Positions 35,929 through 45,376 are shown, counted from the stretch's first letter. The stretch: DNA of 64,000 nucleotides from Caldilineaceae bacterium (GCA_020634815.1 JACKBA010000002.1:124001-188000); one strand, 5' to 3'. Notes: generated by a model not told the origin, from the sequence alone. Numbers and translations: made by a program.

Positions 35929-36823
35929 GCTCGCCGGCAGCTTTCAGCAGATCGCCCGCCCGCTGCTCGATCCGCTCGATGTCTTCCCGGTACTTCAGCA
36001 GGACGCCCAGGGTATCGCTGACGGCCGCGCGGTCGAGCGACGGCCGGCCCAGTGCGACGAGCGCCGCCAGCCAATCCAGTGTCTCGGCCACGCCCGGCAG
36101 CTTGTAGAGTTCCTCGCGGCGCACGGCCTGGACAAAGGCGACAATCTGGCGTGCCAGCGCATCGCCAGCCTGGGGCGCGCGTGCGGCGACGATGGCTAGT
36201 TCTTTGTCGAAGCTAGGAAAGTCGATCCAGTGGTAGAGGCAGCGGCGGCGCAGCGCATCGTGCACCTCGCGCGTGCGGTTCGATGTGATGATCACGATGG
36301 GCGGCTCGGCGGCCTTGATCGTGCCAAGCTCCGGGATGGTGATCTGAAAATCGGAGAGCAGTTCGAGCAGGAAGGCCTCGAATTCCTCGTCGGCGCGGTC
36401 GAGTTCGTCGATGAGCAGGACGGGCGCCGGGCTGCCGCTGTCGATGGCCTGGAGCAGCGGCCGTTTGAGCAGGAAGTCCGGGCCGAACAACTGTTGCTGC
36501 GCTGCGTCGAGGTGCAGGTGGCCGGACGCCTCCATCAGCCGGATCTGGAGAATCTGCCGGCTGTAGTTCCACTCGTAGGCCGCACTCTGGAGGTCGAGTC
36601 CTTCGTAGCATTGCAGGCGCAGCAGCGGGCGGTCGAGCAGTGCCGCCAGCACCTTGGCGACCTCCGTCTTGCCCACGCCGGCCTCGCCCTCCAGCAGCAG
36701 CGGGCGGCCCAGCTTGAGCGCCAGGAAGATCGCCGTCGCCAGCCCGCGTTCGCTGACATAGGCGCGCCGGGCCAGCGCAGCCTGGAGATCGTCGATCGTG
36801 GTGAAGTTGAGAGAAGCAGGCAT
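35915..36823 (-). CDS. MoxR-family AAA+ ATPase (CoxD-like)
   Basis: 302 residues from the ATG at 36823; an earlier ATG at 36847 lies in a heptamer repeat and is less likely. Walker A PLLLEGEAGVGKTEVAKVLA, Walker B PVLLIDELDRADEEFE, sensor region IVIITSNRTREVHDALRRRC, then the lid. MoxR ATPases act with VWA partners as chaperones for metal-centre assembly. The downstream gene encodes exactly such a VWA (CoxE-like) partner, overlapping by 14 bp, followed by an XdhC homologue, so maturation of a molybdenum hydroxylase is the likely job. Confidence 0.92.
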   Translation of the reverse strand: MPASLNFTTIDDLQAALARRAYVSERGLATAIFLALKLGRPLLLEGEAGVGKTEVAKVLAALLDRPLLRLQCYEGLDLQSAAYEWNYSRQILQIRLMEASGHLHLDAAQQQLFGPDFLLKRPLLQAIDSGSPAPVLLIDELDRADEEFEAFLLELLSDFQITIPELGTIKAAEPPIVIITSNRTREVHDALRRRCLYHWIDFPSFDKELAIVAARAPQAGDALARQIVAFVQAVRREELYKLPGVAETLDWLAALVALGRPSLDRAAVSDTLGVLLKYREDIERIEQRAGDLLKAAGEHGRA

Positions 36824-36839
36824 GGCGAGAAGAGAAAAA

Positions 36840-36933
36840 ATGGTCAATGGTCAACGGTCAATTGTCAACCGAGCGGGTGCTGCGGCTCACTCATTGACAA
36901 TTGGCCATTGACCGTTGACCATTAACCATTGGG
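36840..36933. repeat. paired inverted arrays of degenerate 7-bp repeats
   Basis: Left array ATGGTCA ATGGTCA ACGGTCA ATTGTCA; right array ATTGACA ATTGGCC ATTGACC GTTGACC ATTAACC ATTGGGT. The right is roughly the reverse complement of the left, so the pair can fold over a short GC-rich centre. It fills the gap between HMG-CoA reductase and moxR. Confidence 0.8.
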
Positions 36934-36937
36934 TCTT

Positions 36938-38482
36938 TTACCGATTTCGTCCGTACTTCTCGTGGCTGGACACCCAGTCGGACGACGAGATGGCCGAGGC
37001 GAGCGAAATCTCGCCGGCCAGCACCACGCCGGCGATGATCTCGGCCAGGCGGTTGACCTTGCCGCGCCCCCAGCAGTCGAGCAGTTCCAGGCACTCGCGC
37101 TGCGTGGCCAGGCCGGTGCCGCCGCCATAGGTCGCCACGATGAGCGACGGAATGGTGATGGAGATGTAGAGATCCTTCTCCGGCGTCATCTCGGTGTAGA
37201 TGATGCCCGCCGACGACTCGGAGACATTGGCGACATCCTGGCCGGTGGCGATGAACATGGCGGTGATGCCGTTGGCCGAGTGCGCGCCATTGTTGTTGGC
37301 GCCGGAGAGAATTGCACCGATGTTGGAGACGTTGCCGTGATAGAAGAGGCTCTCCGGCTCGACGCGCATCTGCTCGATGAGCACATTGCGCTTGAGCGTG
37401 GCCTCGGCGACGACGCGCTTGCCGCGCGTGTGCATGATGTTGACCTGCGAGGCCTTCTTGTCCGTCGCCAGGTTGGATTCCAGGTAGAAATGGCGGATGC
37501 CGGGATAGTTGTCCAGAATCCACGAGGAGGCGGCAAAGGTGGCGCGGCCGACCATGTTCTGCCCGGCGGCGTCGCCCGTCGAGTAGTTGAAGCGCAGGTA
37601 GGCGAACTTGGAGGCCAGGTAAGGGTCGATGTACTGGAGCTTTGCCACGCTGGAGGTCGCCTCGGCCTCCTCGGAGATCTTGGCGATGTTCTCCTGCACC
37701 CACTTGACGAAGTCACGCGCTTCCTGTGCGCTGTCGAAGACGAAGACCGGCGCGCGCTGCATGGAGTCGCCGATGACGGTGCACTTCACGCCGCCCGACG
37801 AATTCAGCACCTTCATGCCGCGGTTGTAGGAGGCGACCAGCGTCCCCTCGGTCGTGGCCATGGGTACGATGAAGTCGCCCTGGGCGTGCTCGCCGTGGAT
37901 CGTCAGCGGCCCGGCAAAGCCGATGGGAATTTGCGCCACGCCGGTGAAGTTCTCGACGTTGCCCTTGAGGGTCTGCGGGTCGAACGAGTAGTGGCCGATG
38001 TGCTGGAGTTTGTGGCCGGTATACTGCTCGATGAATTGCTGGCGCGCCTTGATCGCGGCGTCGCCGTAGTCGTCGGTGGGGTCGCGCGGGATGGCGACGC
38101 GGCGCTCTTCGTGCGCGGCGATAGAGCCGTCGACCTTGAGCGTGAGCGTGCCGAAGGGCGCGGCGTCGAACTTCACCTCGATCTTGTGCTTGCCCAACTC
38201 CAGCGGCGGCACCTTGCAGACGATGTCCAGCGTGCGGCGCAGCGGGAAGTCGATGGGCGATCTGGCGACTTCCTCCGGCGTCATTACTGTGCCGTCGTCG
38301 AGGACGACACTGATGCCGCTACGCGGGACTTCGACATCGTCAAACTTGACCTGCTGGAGCGCGGTCACCGTCGTGTCGCTGAGCCGGTTCTTGAGCGAGA
38401 ATTTGACGCCATCGGGCGTGTTTTTCAGACTGCCAAAGGTGTAGAGCTGCTTCAGCAGCATGCTGGGAATGGGGAAGGCCAT
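36938..38482 (-). CDS. hydroxymethylglutaryl-CoA reductase with an N-terminal extension
   Basis: 514 residues. The C-terminal about 370 residues hold the catalytic domain: ENFTGVAQIPIGFAGPL, VPMATTEGTLVASYNRGMK (catalytic Glu), DKKASQVNIMHTRGKRVVAE (Lys), GQDVANVSES (Asp) and near the end a His in SSHEKYGRNR. The enzyme reduces HMG-CoA to mevalonate with two NADPH, the committed step of the mevalonate route. About 130 N-terminal residues (SLKNTPDGVKFSLKNRLSDT and on) form an extra soluble domain, with no membrane segments, that I do not recognise. The order of motifs fits the NADPH class I type. Other mevalonate genes are not in the window. Confidence 0.93.
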   Translation of the reverse strand: MAFPIPSMLLKQLYTFGSLKNTPDGVKFSLKNRLSDTTVTALQQVKFDDVEVPRSGISVVLDDGTVMTPEEVARSPIDFPLRRTLDIVCKVPPLELGKHKIEVKFDAAPFGTLTLKVDGSIAAHEERRVAIPRDPTDDYGDAAIKARQQFIEQYTGHKLQHIGHYSFDPQTLKGNVENFTGVAQIPIGFAGPLTIHGEHAQGDFIVPMATTEGTLVASYNRGMKVLNSSGGVKCTVIGDSMQRAPVFVFDSAQEARDFVKWVQENIAKISEEAEATSSVAKLQYIDPYLASKFAYLRFNYSTGDAAGQNMVGRATFAASSWILDNYPGIRHFYLESNLATDKKASQVNIMHTRGKRVVAEATLKRNVLIEQMRVEPESLFYHGNVSNIGAILSGANNNGAHSANGITAMFIATGQDVANVSESSAGIIYTEMTPEKDLYISITIPSLIVATYGGGTGLATQRECLELLDCWGRGKVNRLAEIIAGVVLAGEISLASAISSSDWVSSHEKYGRNR

Positions 38483-38652
38483 GGTTTGATTCCTCCGTTG
38501 CTTGGCTGGGGTCGGTTGGTCGGCGAGATGTTGGGCGGATTATACCACAGGGGAGATGGCATAATCCCATGCGGCAACGGCGGACATCACTTGCCGCCAG
38601 CCGTGCCCAGCTGGCGGCGATATCCGATGGCAGGCAAGAACTGGGGGAACGA

Positions 38653-39837
38653 TCAGAATCGAAGGCCGGTCAGAGTTTCGGCCGTGATGCGATCGAGCAT
38701 CTCATTCAGATTTGAGGTTACGAGATGGCCCGGTTGGAACTGTACGAGTTGAACGCCCTTATTATACGACGCCGCGCAGAGGTCACCGGCAAAGGGCACC
38801 GTGCCGACAATCTCATGGCCTAGTGTTCGAGCAATTTCGCGCAGGGGCATGCTGTCGCCGAGCGCCGTGCGCGTAACATGCGCTATCCCAACCATGTTGC
38901 CGACAATTCCCCACGATTTCAAGACATCCAACATGGATTTCGCCGATTGGATGCTGTCGGGTTCGTTGCTTGTGATGACGATGATCAAGTCGCAACCTTT
39001 GCAGGCCGCAGCATTGGCAGGATTGGCACTGTGTGGCAGGTCAAGCAACAGATACTCGGTCATCTGGGCAGTTTCATCGATGATCTTCAGCACACGCTCG
39101 TCGTCCAGTTCGGCGAGTTCTTCGTGGCTGCGCGGCCCGCACAGGACTTTCAGCCCGGATTGGGCGAGGCTGAGACGGGCGCTGATCGTGCGGGCTGTGA
39201 GCAATGCCGGGTCGAGCGCCATGAGGTCCGAGAGATTTTCGTCGTCGCTGCGGCCAAATTGCCGATAGAACGACCCAAACTCGGCGTGCAGTTCGATAGC
39301 CGTCACCGGTTTGCCGCGCAGCGCCAATAGGGTACCCAGGTTGAGAACCGTCGTAGTCGTGCCGACACCGCCCTTGGCGCCGATAAAACCAATGACCTTG
39401 CCCCGCTTTGACGAATCGGCCTGCGACTGCATGCGCCGCGTGCGGTTTAGCAGCGCTGTCACGCGCGCCATCAACTCGTCCATATTCGCCGGTTTGGTCA
39501 CATAATCGTCCGCACCCGAGCGGAGACCACTGACGCGGTCGTCGACCTGGCCGGCCGCGCTCAGCATGATGATTGGCATGAACCTGGTCTTTGCGTCGGC
39601 TCTTAGATGGTCGCATACCTCCAGCCCGCTGATATCCGGCATCATGACATCAAGGATGATCAGGTCCGGGTCTTCGCTTTTTGCCTTGGCGATGCCATCC
39701 AGCCCACTCGTCGCGCGGGTCACGCGATAGCCCTGTGCGGCAAACGAATACTCGAGAAAACGCAGAATTGATTCCTCATCGTCCACAATCAATATGTGGG
39801 CTAGCGAATTCTTTGCTGATGGGCCTGGATCTGACAT
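38653..39837 (-). CDS. receiver domain fused to CpaE/MinD-like ATPase
   Basis: 394 residues. Receiver domain at about 13-130 with the phospho-acceptor Asp in LIILDVMMPDISG, followed from about 147 by a deviant Walker A FIGAKGGVGTTTTVLNLG and a ParA/MinD-like core (EYLLLDLPHSANPANAAAC, DLIIVITSNEPDSI). CpaE-type proteins localise type IV/Tad pilus assembly; here the receiver is classical, with the Asp and DD pairs kept, whereas many CpaE receivers are degenerate. No Tad genes are adjacent. It is the last gene of a four-gene same-strand signalling cluster, so it is probably the output of one of the kinases upstream. Confidence 0.9.
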   Translation of the reverse strand: MSDPGPSAKNSLAHILIVDDEESILRFLEYSFAAQGYRVTRATSGLDGIAKAKSEDPDLIILDVMMPDISGLEVCDHLRADAKTRFMPIIMLSAAGQVDDRVSGLRSGADDYVTKPANMDELMARVTALLNRTRRMQSQADSSKRGKVIGFIGAKGGVGTTTTVLNLGTLLALRGKPVTAIELHAEFGSFYRQFGRSDDENLSDLMALDPALLTARTISARLSLAQSGLKVLCGPRSHEELAELDDERVLKIIDETAQMTEYLLLDLPHSANPANAAACKGCDLIIVITSNEPDSIQSAKSMLDVLKSWGIVGNMVGIAHVTRTALGDSMPLREIARTLGHEIVGTVPFAGDLCAASYNKGVQLVQFQPGHLVTSNLNEMLDRITAETLTGLRF

Positions 39838-39949
39838 GTCTACCTCTCAAGTCGCAATCGAGCACAGCGCGTTCTTCCTCAGATGATCCAGGTGCCGGCT
39901 CTATCCTGACGACAGCTCATCAAATATGAAAATACTTGAAGCCGATAGA

Positions 39950-42016
39950 TCATACAGGTAACGAGTCTGGTTTCAACGCAATTGTCGCCTCTGATGATGC
40001 CAAGGGCACTGTAAAGTAGAAGGTGCTGCCCTTGTCCGGCTCGGAATTTACGCCGATGACCCCGCCGTGTTCGTCGATAATCCTTTTGGCAAGATAGAGA
40101 CCCAAGCCTGTGCCGCGCGTCCACCGATGTTGCTTGGAGTGGACGCGGTAGAATTTCGAAAACAGGTGGGACTGTGCTTTTATCGGGATTCCCGGTCCCT
40201 GATCGACTACTTCCAGGCGCGCCGCCGCATCTAGCGTGCTGACTTTTACCAGAATCGATGCCCCGGAAGGTGAATACTTGATGGCATTGCTGATCAGGTT
40301 TTCCAACACTTGGCGCAGTCGTGAGCGGTCGCCCCACACATTTGTATTGTGCAGGCCGGTATAGGCGGCCCCAATCTGGGAAATAGTGATCTGTTTTTCG
40401 TCAGTCAAGCTCCTGAAAGCTGACAGTGTCTCGGCAACCAGTTTGTCAAGCGAGACCGTTTCAAGACTCATTTCGAGTCTGCCGGAGTCAAGCCGCGAGA
40501 CATCCAGCAAATCATTGACCAGATCCGCCAGCCGTTTTGCATCTTTGGACGCAAGACCCAGGAATTCCTTTTGGATGACCGGGTCGCTGACGCTACCACC
40601 GGCAAGCAGGTCCAAGAAACCTTGCAGTGCGAAGATGGGCGTGCGTAACTCGTGAGAGACGGAGGAAATGAACTCGTCCTTCATTTCCAGCAGCGATTTT
40701 TCTGCATCTTTCGTTTCGGCGTGGTGAATGCTGGCGCCGATCAAGCTCGCCGCGGTTGTCAGTGCGTCGATTTCCAACTCGGACCACTGGCGCTCGGTTG
40801 CACAGTCGTCGACGCCCAGAATGCCCCACCAGGTCTGGTCGATAAAGATTGGAATCATCGCGATGGATCGCACCGACAACGCGCTCAATATCCGCTGTTC
40901 CGGAATGGGGAAGTCCTGCGTCCACCCATAGACCGGCTGTCCGTCCCGCAGTTCCGCTTCGGATGCAGTTCCCGCTTCCAATATGGGAGCAAGGTCAAGA
41001 AGCCCAAAGTTGTCAAGATGGCGCGCATAATCTGGGGCAGCCCACTCAAAGTATTTTCGGGTAGTTTCGTCCTCTGGGACGCCGGCTTGTCTTTCCATTA
41101 CGTAGACGCGGCTGGCGGCAATCGACGTGCCGAGCTCCTCAAGAACGATCGCAAAGCTAGCTTCAAGAGAGTCCATCCATAATAGCCGTTCGCTTGCTTT
41201 GCTTAAGGCCGCCAGAATACGGACGTAATGGGCAAGCTGCTCTTCGGCGTGTACACGATCGGATACATCGCGTAACGATGCAATGTTGCGCGTGGCATCG
41301 AGCCTTGCAACCCGTACCTCGGCGTGGAGGACATCTCCCTGCGGGCGCTCGATGTCGAGCCGGGCCAAGCCCCCGGCCGTTGAGGGGACGGCCAGTGTGC
41401 GGCCAGCCAGCTCGTCTGCGGTCAAATTGAACATCGTGCAGGCAGCAGGATTGGCTGACAGTATTACCCCCGACAGGTCGACGACCACCATGCCGTCGGC
41501 GTTGTGCTCAACTATCTGGCGCATCTGCGCCTCGCTGGCTTGAAGGGCCGTTCGTAGGCGGTTGCGCTCTATCGCATGGCGGATCGTACGTTCGAGCACG
41601 TAGCTATTGAGCATTCCTTTGACCAGGTAGTCCTGGGCGCCAACCCGTAACGCGTTCATCGCCGTGGACGCATCGTTCAACCCTGTGAGCACGACGATCG
41701 CGGTATCCGGCGCCTCTCTGCGGAAACGTGTAACCGTGTCGATGCCTACGCTGTCCGGCAGTGAGAGGTCCAATAACACGAGATCGAATGGCCCATGTTG
41801 CCACATCTGAACAAAGGCATCGGCCAGCCGCGGCACATGCGAGAGCGAGAGCCTTGGCATCGGCCCGCCCAAATCAGAACTGCCTGACAGATATTCTTCG
41901 ATCAAGTCGGCGTCGGCTGGATTGTCTTCGACCAAAAGAAGGTGGTACGCGCTTCCTTCGGCAAGCGCGCTGCTATCCTGTTGCGGTCGTGTCGATGTCA
42001 AACCGTTATCCATCAT
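39950..42016 (-). CDS. hybrid sensor histidine kinase (REC-PAS-GAF-HisKA-HATPase)
   Basis: 688 residues from the ATG at 42016 (AAGGGGT upstream). An N-terminal receiver (YHLLLVEDNPADADLIEEYL; Asp in DLVLLDLSLPDS), a PAS (MRQIVEHNADGMVVVDLSGV), a GAF (SLEASFAIVLEELGTSIAAS) and a kinase core with the phospho-His in ISSVSHELRTPIFALQGFL, N box ENLISNAIKYSP and G boxes VVDQGPGIP and GTGLGLYLAKRI. No membrane segment, so it is cytoplasmic. Receiver-first order suggests it is itself controlled by phosphorylation, perhaps by the upstream kinase. Starts 75 bp after the CheY-like gene. Confidence 0.93.
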   Translation of the reverse strand: MMDNGLTSTRPQQDSSALAEGSAYHLLLVEDNPADADLIEEYLSGSSDLGGPMPRLSLSHVPRLADAFVQMWQHGPFDLVLLDLSLPDSVGIDTVTRFRREAPDTAIVVLTGLNDASTAMNALRVGAQDYLVKGMLNSYVLERTIRHAIERNRLRTALQASEAQMRQIVEHNADGMVVVDLSGVILSANPAACTMFNLTADELAGRTLAVPSTAGGLARLDIERPQGDVLHAEVRVARLDATRNIASLRDVSDRVHAEEQLAHYVRILAALSKASERLLWMDSLEASFAIVLEELGTSIAASRVYVMERQAGVPEDETTRKYFEWAAPDYARHLDNFGLLDLAPILEAGTASEAELRDGQPVYGWTQDFPIPEQRILSALSVRSIAMIPIFIDQTWWGILGVDDCATERQWSELEIDALTTAASLIGASIHHAETKDAEKSLLEMKDEFISSVSHELRTPIFALQGFLDLLAGGSVSDPVIQKEFLGLASKDAKRLADLVNDLLDVSRLDSGRLEMSLETVSLDKLVAETLSAFRSLTDEKQITISQIGAAYTGLHNTNVWGDRSRLRQVLENLISNAIKYSPSGASILVKVSTLDAAARLEVVDQGPGIPIKAQSHLFSKFYRVHSKQHRWTRGTGLGLYLAKRIIDEHGGVIGVNSEPDKGSTFYFTVPLASSEATIALKPDSLPV

Positions 42017-42090
42017 GCACCCCTTGATGCCGAGTCCGCCGATCGATGGCACAGGCTTCCTGGCGTCAGCATCGGAACAACTCTCCAGAA

Positions 42091-42522
42091 CTATTCGGGT
42101 GGATAGAGCACGACCGAAAACCAGAAGCCTTCGACCGCCTTGACGATTGTGGAAAACCCGGTCAAATCGACGGGTTTGCTCACATAGGCGTTTGCATGGA
42201 GGTTATAGGATGTCACCACGTCGTGCTCTGCTTGGGACGACGTCAGAATGACGACCGGAATGTTGTGTAGATCGGGGTCGCCCTTGATCTCAGCCAGCAC
42301 TTCGCGCCCCCCCTTCCTAGGCATGTTTAGGTCCAGCAAGACCAGATTGGGGCGTGGGGCGTCATGATATTGCCCTTCGCGGCGCAAGAATGCCATTGCC
42401 TCGACGCCGTCGGGGGCTACGAACATTGCATTCTTGATTTTGGCTGCTTCAAAGCTCTCACGGGTAAGTTCGACGTCTGCCGGATTGTCTTCCACGAGCA
42501 GAATTGTGATGAAGTTTGCCAT
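42091..42522 (-). CDS. single-domain response regulator (CheY/Rcp1-like)
   Basis: 143 residues, only a receiver domain: ITILLVEDNPADVELTRESF, phospho-acceptor Asp in LVLLDLNMPRKGG, Thr/Ser in VVILTSSQ and Lys in YVSKPVD. The PRKGG and DVELTRE features resemble the Rcp1-type regulators that pair with phytochrome-like kinases. It lies 40 bp downstream of the membrane kinase and is its likely partner or a phosphate relay to the next, hybrid kinase. Confidence 0.93.
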   Translation of the reverse strand: MANFITILLVEDNPADVELTRESFEAAKIKNAMFVAPDGVEAMAFLRREGQYHDAPRPNLVLLDLNMPRKGGREVLAEIKGDPDLHNIPVVILTSSQAEHDVVTSYNLHANAYVSKPVDLTGFSTIVKAVEGFWFSVVLYPPE

Positions 42523-42562
42523 TCGGTATTTTCCTTTCTGGCCACCCTAAACGTCTGTTTTC

Positions 42563-45376
42563 TCAAGCCGGCAAAGTAAACTCGAACCGCGCACCTTTGC
42601 CCGACGACGGCGCCAGGCAGATCCTGCCGCCATGGCGTTCGACGATTTTCTTGGCGATTGCAAGCCCGATGCCGCTGCCGGAATAGTGGCTGCGGTCGTG
42701 AAGCCGTTGAAAGATCACAAAGATGCGCTCGCTATATTGAGGTTCGATACCGATTCCATTGTCCTGAACCGCAAACTGCCACGTGTCGTCAGTGCGGCTT
42801 GCCGTGATCTCTACGCATGGCGGATCGTCGCCGCGATATTTGATCGCGTTCTCGATTAAATTCTGGAACAGCAGGCGCAGTTGATCGCTGTCGGCCTGCA
42901 CGGTCGGCAGGGGCGCAACCACAATATTGGCCTGGTTCTTTTCGATCGTCTGGCTGAGATCCTGCACGACGGCCGCTATCACCGCACCGCAGTCGGTCTC
43001 TTGGAACGGCTTGGCCTTTGTCCCGATTCGGGAATATGCGAGCAGATCGTTGATCAACAATTGCATGCGCCCAGTGCCCTCGACGATGTAGTTGATCCAT
43101 TTTTCGGCTTTTTCGTCGAGTCGATCTCGGTAGCGGTCCGCAAGCAGTTGCGTGAAGCTTGCGATCATTCTGAGCGGTTCCTGGAGGTCATGCGACGCCA
43201 CGTAGGCGAATTGCTCAAGATCCGAGTTGGATCGAAGCAACTCTTTGACGACATCGCTCAATCGCTCTTCTGCGTCCTTTTGGGTGGAGATGTCTTCCAC
43301 GACCAAAATGAAATGCGAGATCGTACCGTCATCTTGCCGGATGGCCGAGATTGTCGATCTGACCCACACATAGTCGCCATCGCGCCGGACGTAGCGCTTC
43401 TCGCTCACATAGCTGGTGATCTCTCTCACCGACATGCGCTGAACGTAATCGTCGTCCAAATCGAGATCATCGGGATAGGTAATGTCTTGAATCGTCAGCG
43501 TTGCGAGTTCTTCGCGGGTGTATCCGGTTATGTCGCACAGGCGCTCGTTCAAGCGCAGGAATCGCCCGTCTGTACCCACATTGGCAATACCAACTGCGGC
43601 CTGTTCAAACGTCTGCCGGAATCTTTCCTCATTCTCAACCATGGCGATTTCGGCGTTCTTGCGTTCGGTAATGTCCGTGATGAACGCAACGTGGGCCGGG
43701 CCATCCACCAATTCAATCTCGGCAAACTGAACCGCAATCGGAAACTCCGTGCCGTCTTTGCGCAAACCAACCGTATCAAACGTAATTGACGCTTCTTCAC
43801 CGGCATTTTGGCCGGCAATGATTTGGCCCACTTCGGCCCGGAATAATGTGGCAATCTGCTCGAGTAACGAACTGCCCGTCAGGTCGTCCATCGTCGCGTA
43901 GCCAAACATGCGGATATAGGCAACGTTGCAGAAGAGCAACTTATCGTCTCGTGCAATCGAAAGGCCGAGCGGCGCAATCTCGATGAGGGCGCGCAGGCGG
44001 GCTTCATTCTGCACAATCAAACTCGCGGCTTCACGCTGCCGCGTGACATCAATGCCGAGCATGGAGAGACTGGCGACGTCGCCGCTGTCGTTGAGTATCG
44101 GGTAAATCGAGGTTTGGGTGACGCGATGGTCCTTGGTGCTCTCGAAACGGACGCGCTTCCTGCTTGCCAAGACCCGATCAATCAATGCGCGGATCCGTAC
44201 GGACTCCTCCGGCTGTAGGAAGTCATAATAGTTAGCGCCGGCGAAACGGTCGACGGTTGTGTCAAGCCTATCCGCAATCGTCTGGTTAGCGGCCAATACA
44301 AGCCCGTCCGGCGCGATCAAGAATGCCGATTCTGGGATGGCATCGAGCATAGCATGGAGCGATTCTGTGCTCTCGCGCGCCTGTTTGGCAAGCAAGCCCA
44401 GCGACGCCTCGGCCATTTCTGCCTTTTTGCGCACCGCAACCTCGCGCTGCAATTCATCACGGATGGATTCGGCTTCGGCGGCCCGGTTGTGCGCACCAAT
44501 TGCCAAGTGGACGGTGAGCGCGAGCAGCAGCGTCATGGTCAATCCCAAAATCAGGGACAGCGCCGAAAGGGTCGCCTTAGCCTCTGCAGCCATCGTTGGC
44601 TCTGCTTGCAGTACCTGCCAAAGCGCCAGCGAAAGAGTAGTACCGCCTACGAATACCGGGATCGGTAGCCAGCGCGGGGTGTCGTCCGTTTGGCTGGTGG
44701 CGTCGAGCCATGCAAGTGCGATGATGCCCAAGCCAAGCATGGCGAAACCGGTTGCTGTGAGAGTTGCCATGCGTGTGAGATAGCCCCATCCGGAGGCCGT
44801 TCCCACATGGGTCAAGTAGCCAAAGAGAGGCACCAGCCCGAATGCTACGATTAGTGACCCGAGCACACCGACAATCAAGGTGCGCCGCTTGACCCGCAGT
44901 GGCATGCTGGCGATTGCCAGCGCAACCGCAAACAGAACAAATGACAATGCCGAGTCCGGCGCCATGCGTCCAGGGTTATAGGGCGCAACAGAGATGTAAT
45001 CCTGCATCAGGAGTTGATCGATGCCAAGATCAACCCGGAAAGCGTACTCGATCTGCGTCAGCAGGCCGAGTAGCCCAACTGTGGCCGCGCATCCCTGACT
45101 GATGTGCAGGCGCCCGCGCAACAGGGCAATTAGCCCGCTGCCGCAAAGCAGAAAGCCCAGTGCCGTGTTGTAATGCATCGGGGCCGAACGTGGGAATACT
45201 TGCACCAGGAAGGCGCTGCGCGTGTACCAGCCCAGCAGCACGAGCAACCCGATGGCGATTGCGAAAAGCGCTGTTGCGTAAATGGCAAGACGAGTTAATT
45301 GGCGCCACTGCACATGCCGGCTGTCGTGCTCATTTTGGGGAGGGCGGGGATTAGGAGCGTCATTGGCCATTGTCAT
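42563..45376 (-). CDS. membrane sensor histidine kinase with three PAS domains
   Basis: 937 residues from the ATG at 45376 (AAAAAGGA upstream). About eight membrane segments in the first 320 residues (for example LAIYATALFAIAIGLLVLLG and LSLILGLTMTLLLALTVHLA) form an integral membrane sensor region. Three PAS units follow (SLHAMLDAIPESAFLIAPDG; RALIEIAPLGLSIARDDKLL; RQTFEQAAVGIANVGTDGRF), two with PAC tails. The kinase core has the His in FAYVASHDLQEPLRMIASF, the phytochrome-like DLQEPL type, then LIENAIKYRGD and VQDNGIGIEPQYSERIFV. First gene of the signalling cluster, whose signal is unknown. Confidence 0.93.
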   Translation of the reverse strand: MTMANDAPNPRPPQNEHDSRHVQWRQLTRLAIYATALFAIAIGLLVLLGWYTRSAFLVQVFPRSAPMHYNTALGFLLCGSGLIALLRGRLHISQGCAATVGLLGLLTQIEYAFRVDLGIDQLLMQDYISVAPYNPGRMAPDSALSFVLFAVALAIASMPLRVKRRTLIVGVLGSLIVAFGLVPLFGYLTHVGTASGWGYLTRMATLTATGFAMLGLGIIALAWLDATSQTDDTPRWLPIPVFVGGTTLSLALWQVLQAEPTMAAEAKATLSALSLILGLTMTLLLALTVHLAIGAHNRAAEAESIRDELQREVAVRKKAEMAEASLGLLAKQARESTESLHAMLDAIPESAFLIAPDGLVLAANQTIADRLDTTVDRFAGANYYDFLQPEESVRIRALIDRVLASRKRVRFESTKDHRVTQTSIYPILNDSGDVASLSMLGIDVTRQREAASLIVQNEARLRALIEIAPLGLSIARDDKLLFCNVAYIRMFGYATMDDLTGSSLLEQIATLFRAEVGQIIAGQNAGEEASITFDTVGLRKDGTEFPIAVQFAEIELVDGPAHVAFITDITERKNAEIAMVENEERFRQTFEQAAVGIANVGTDGRFLRLNERLCDITGYTREELATLTIQDITYPDDLDLDDDYVQRMSVREITSYVSEKRYVRRDGDYVWVRSTISAIRQDDGTISHFILVVEDISTQKDAEERLSDVVKELLRSNSDLEQFAYVASHDLQEPLRMIASFTQLLADRYRDRLDEKAEKWINYIVEGTGRMQLLINDLLAYSRIGTKAKPFQETDCGAVIAAVVQDLSQTIEKNQANIVVAPLPTVQADSDQLRLLFQNLIENAIKYRGDDPPCVEITASRTDDTWQFAVQDNGIGIEPQYSERIFVIFQRLHDRSHYSGSGIGLAIAKKIVERHGGRICLAPSSGKGARFEFTLPA

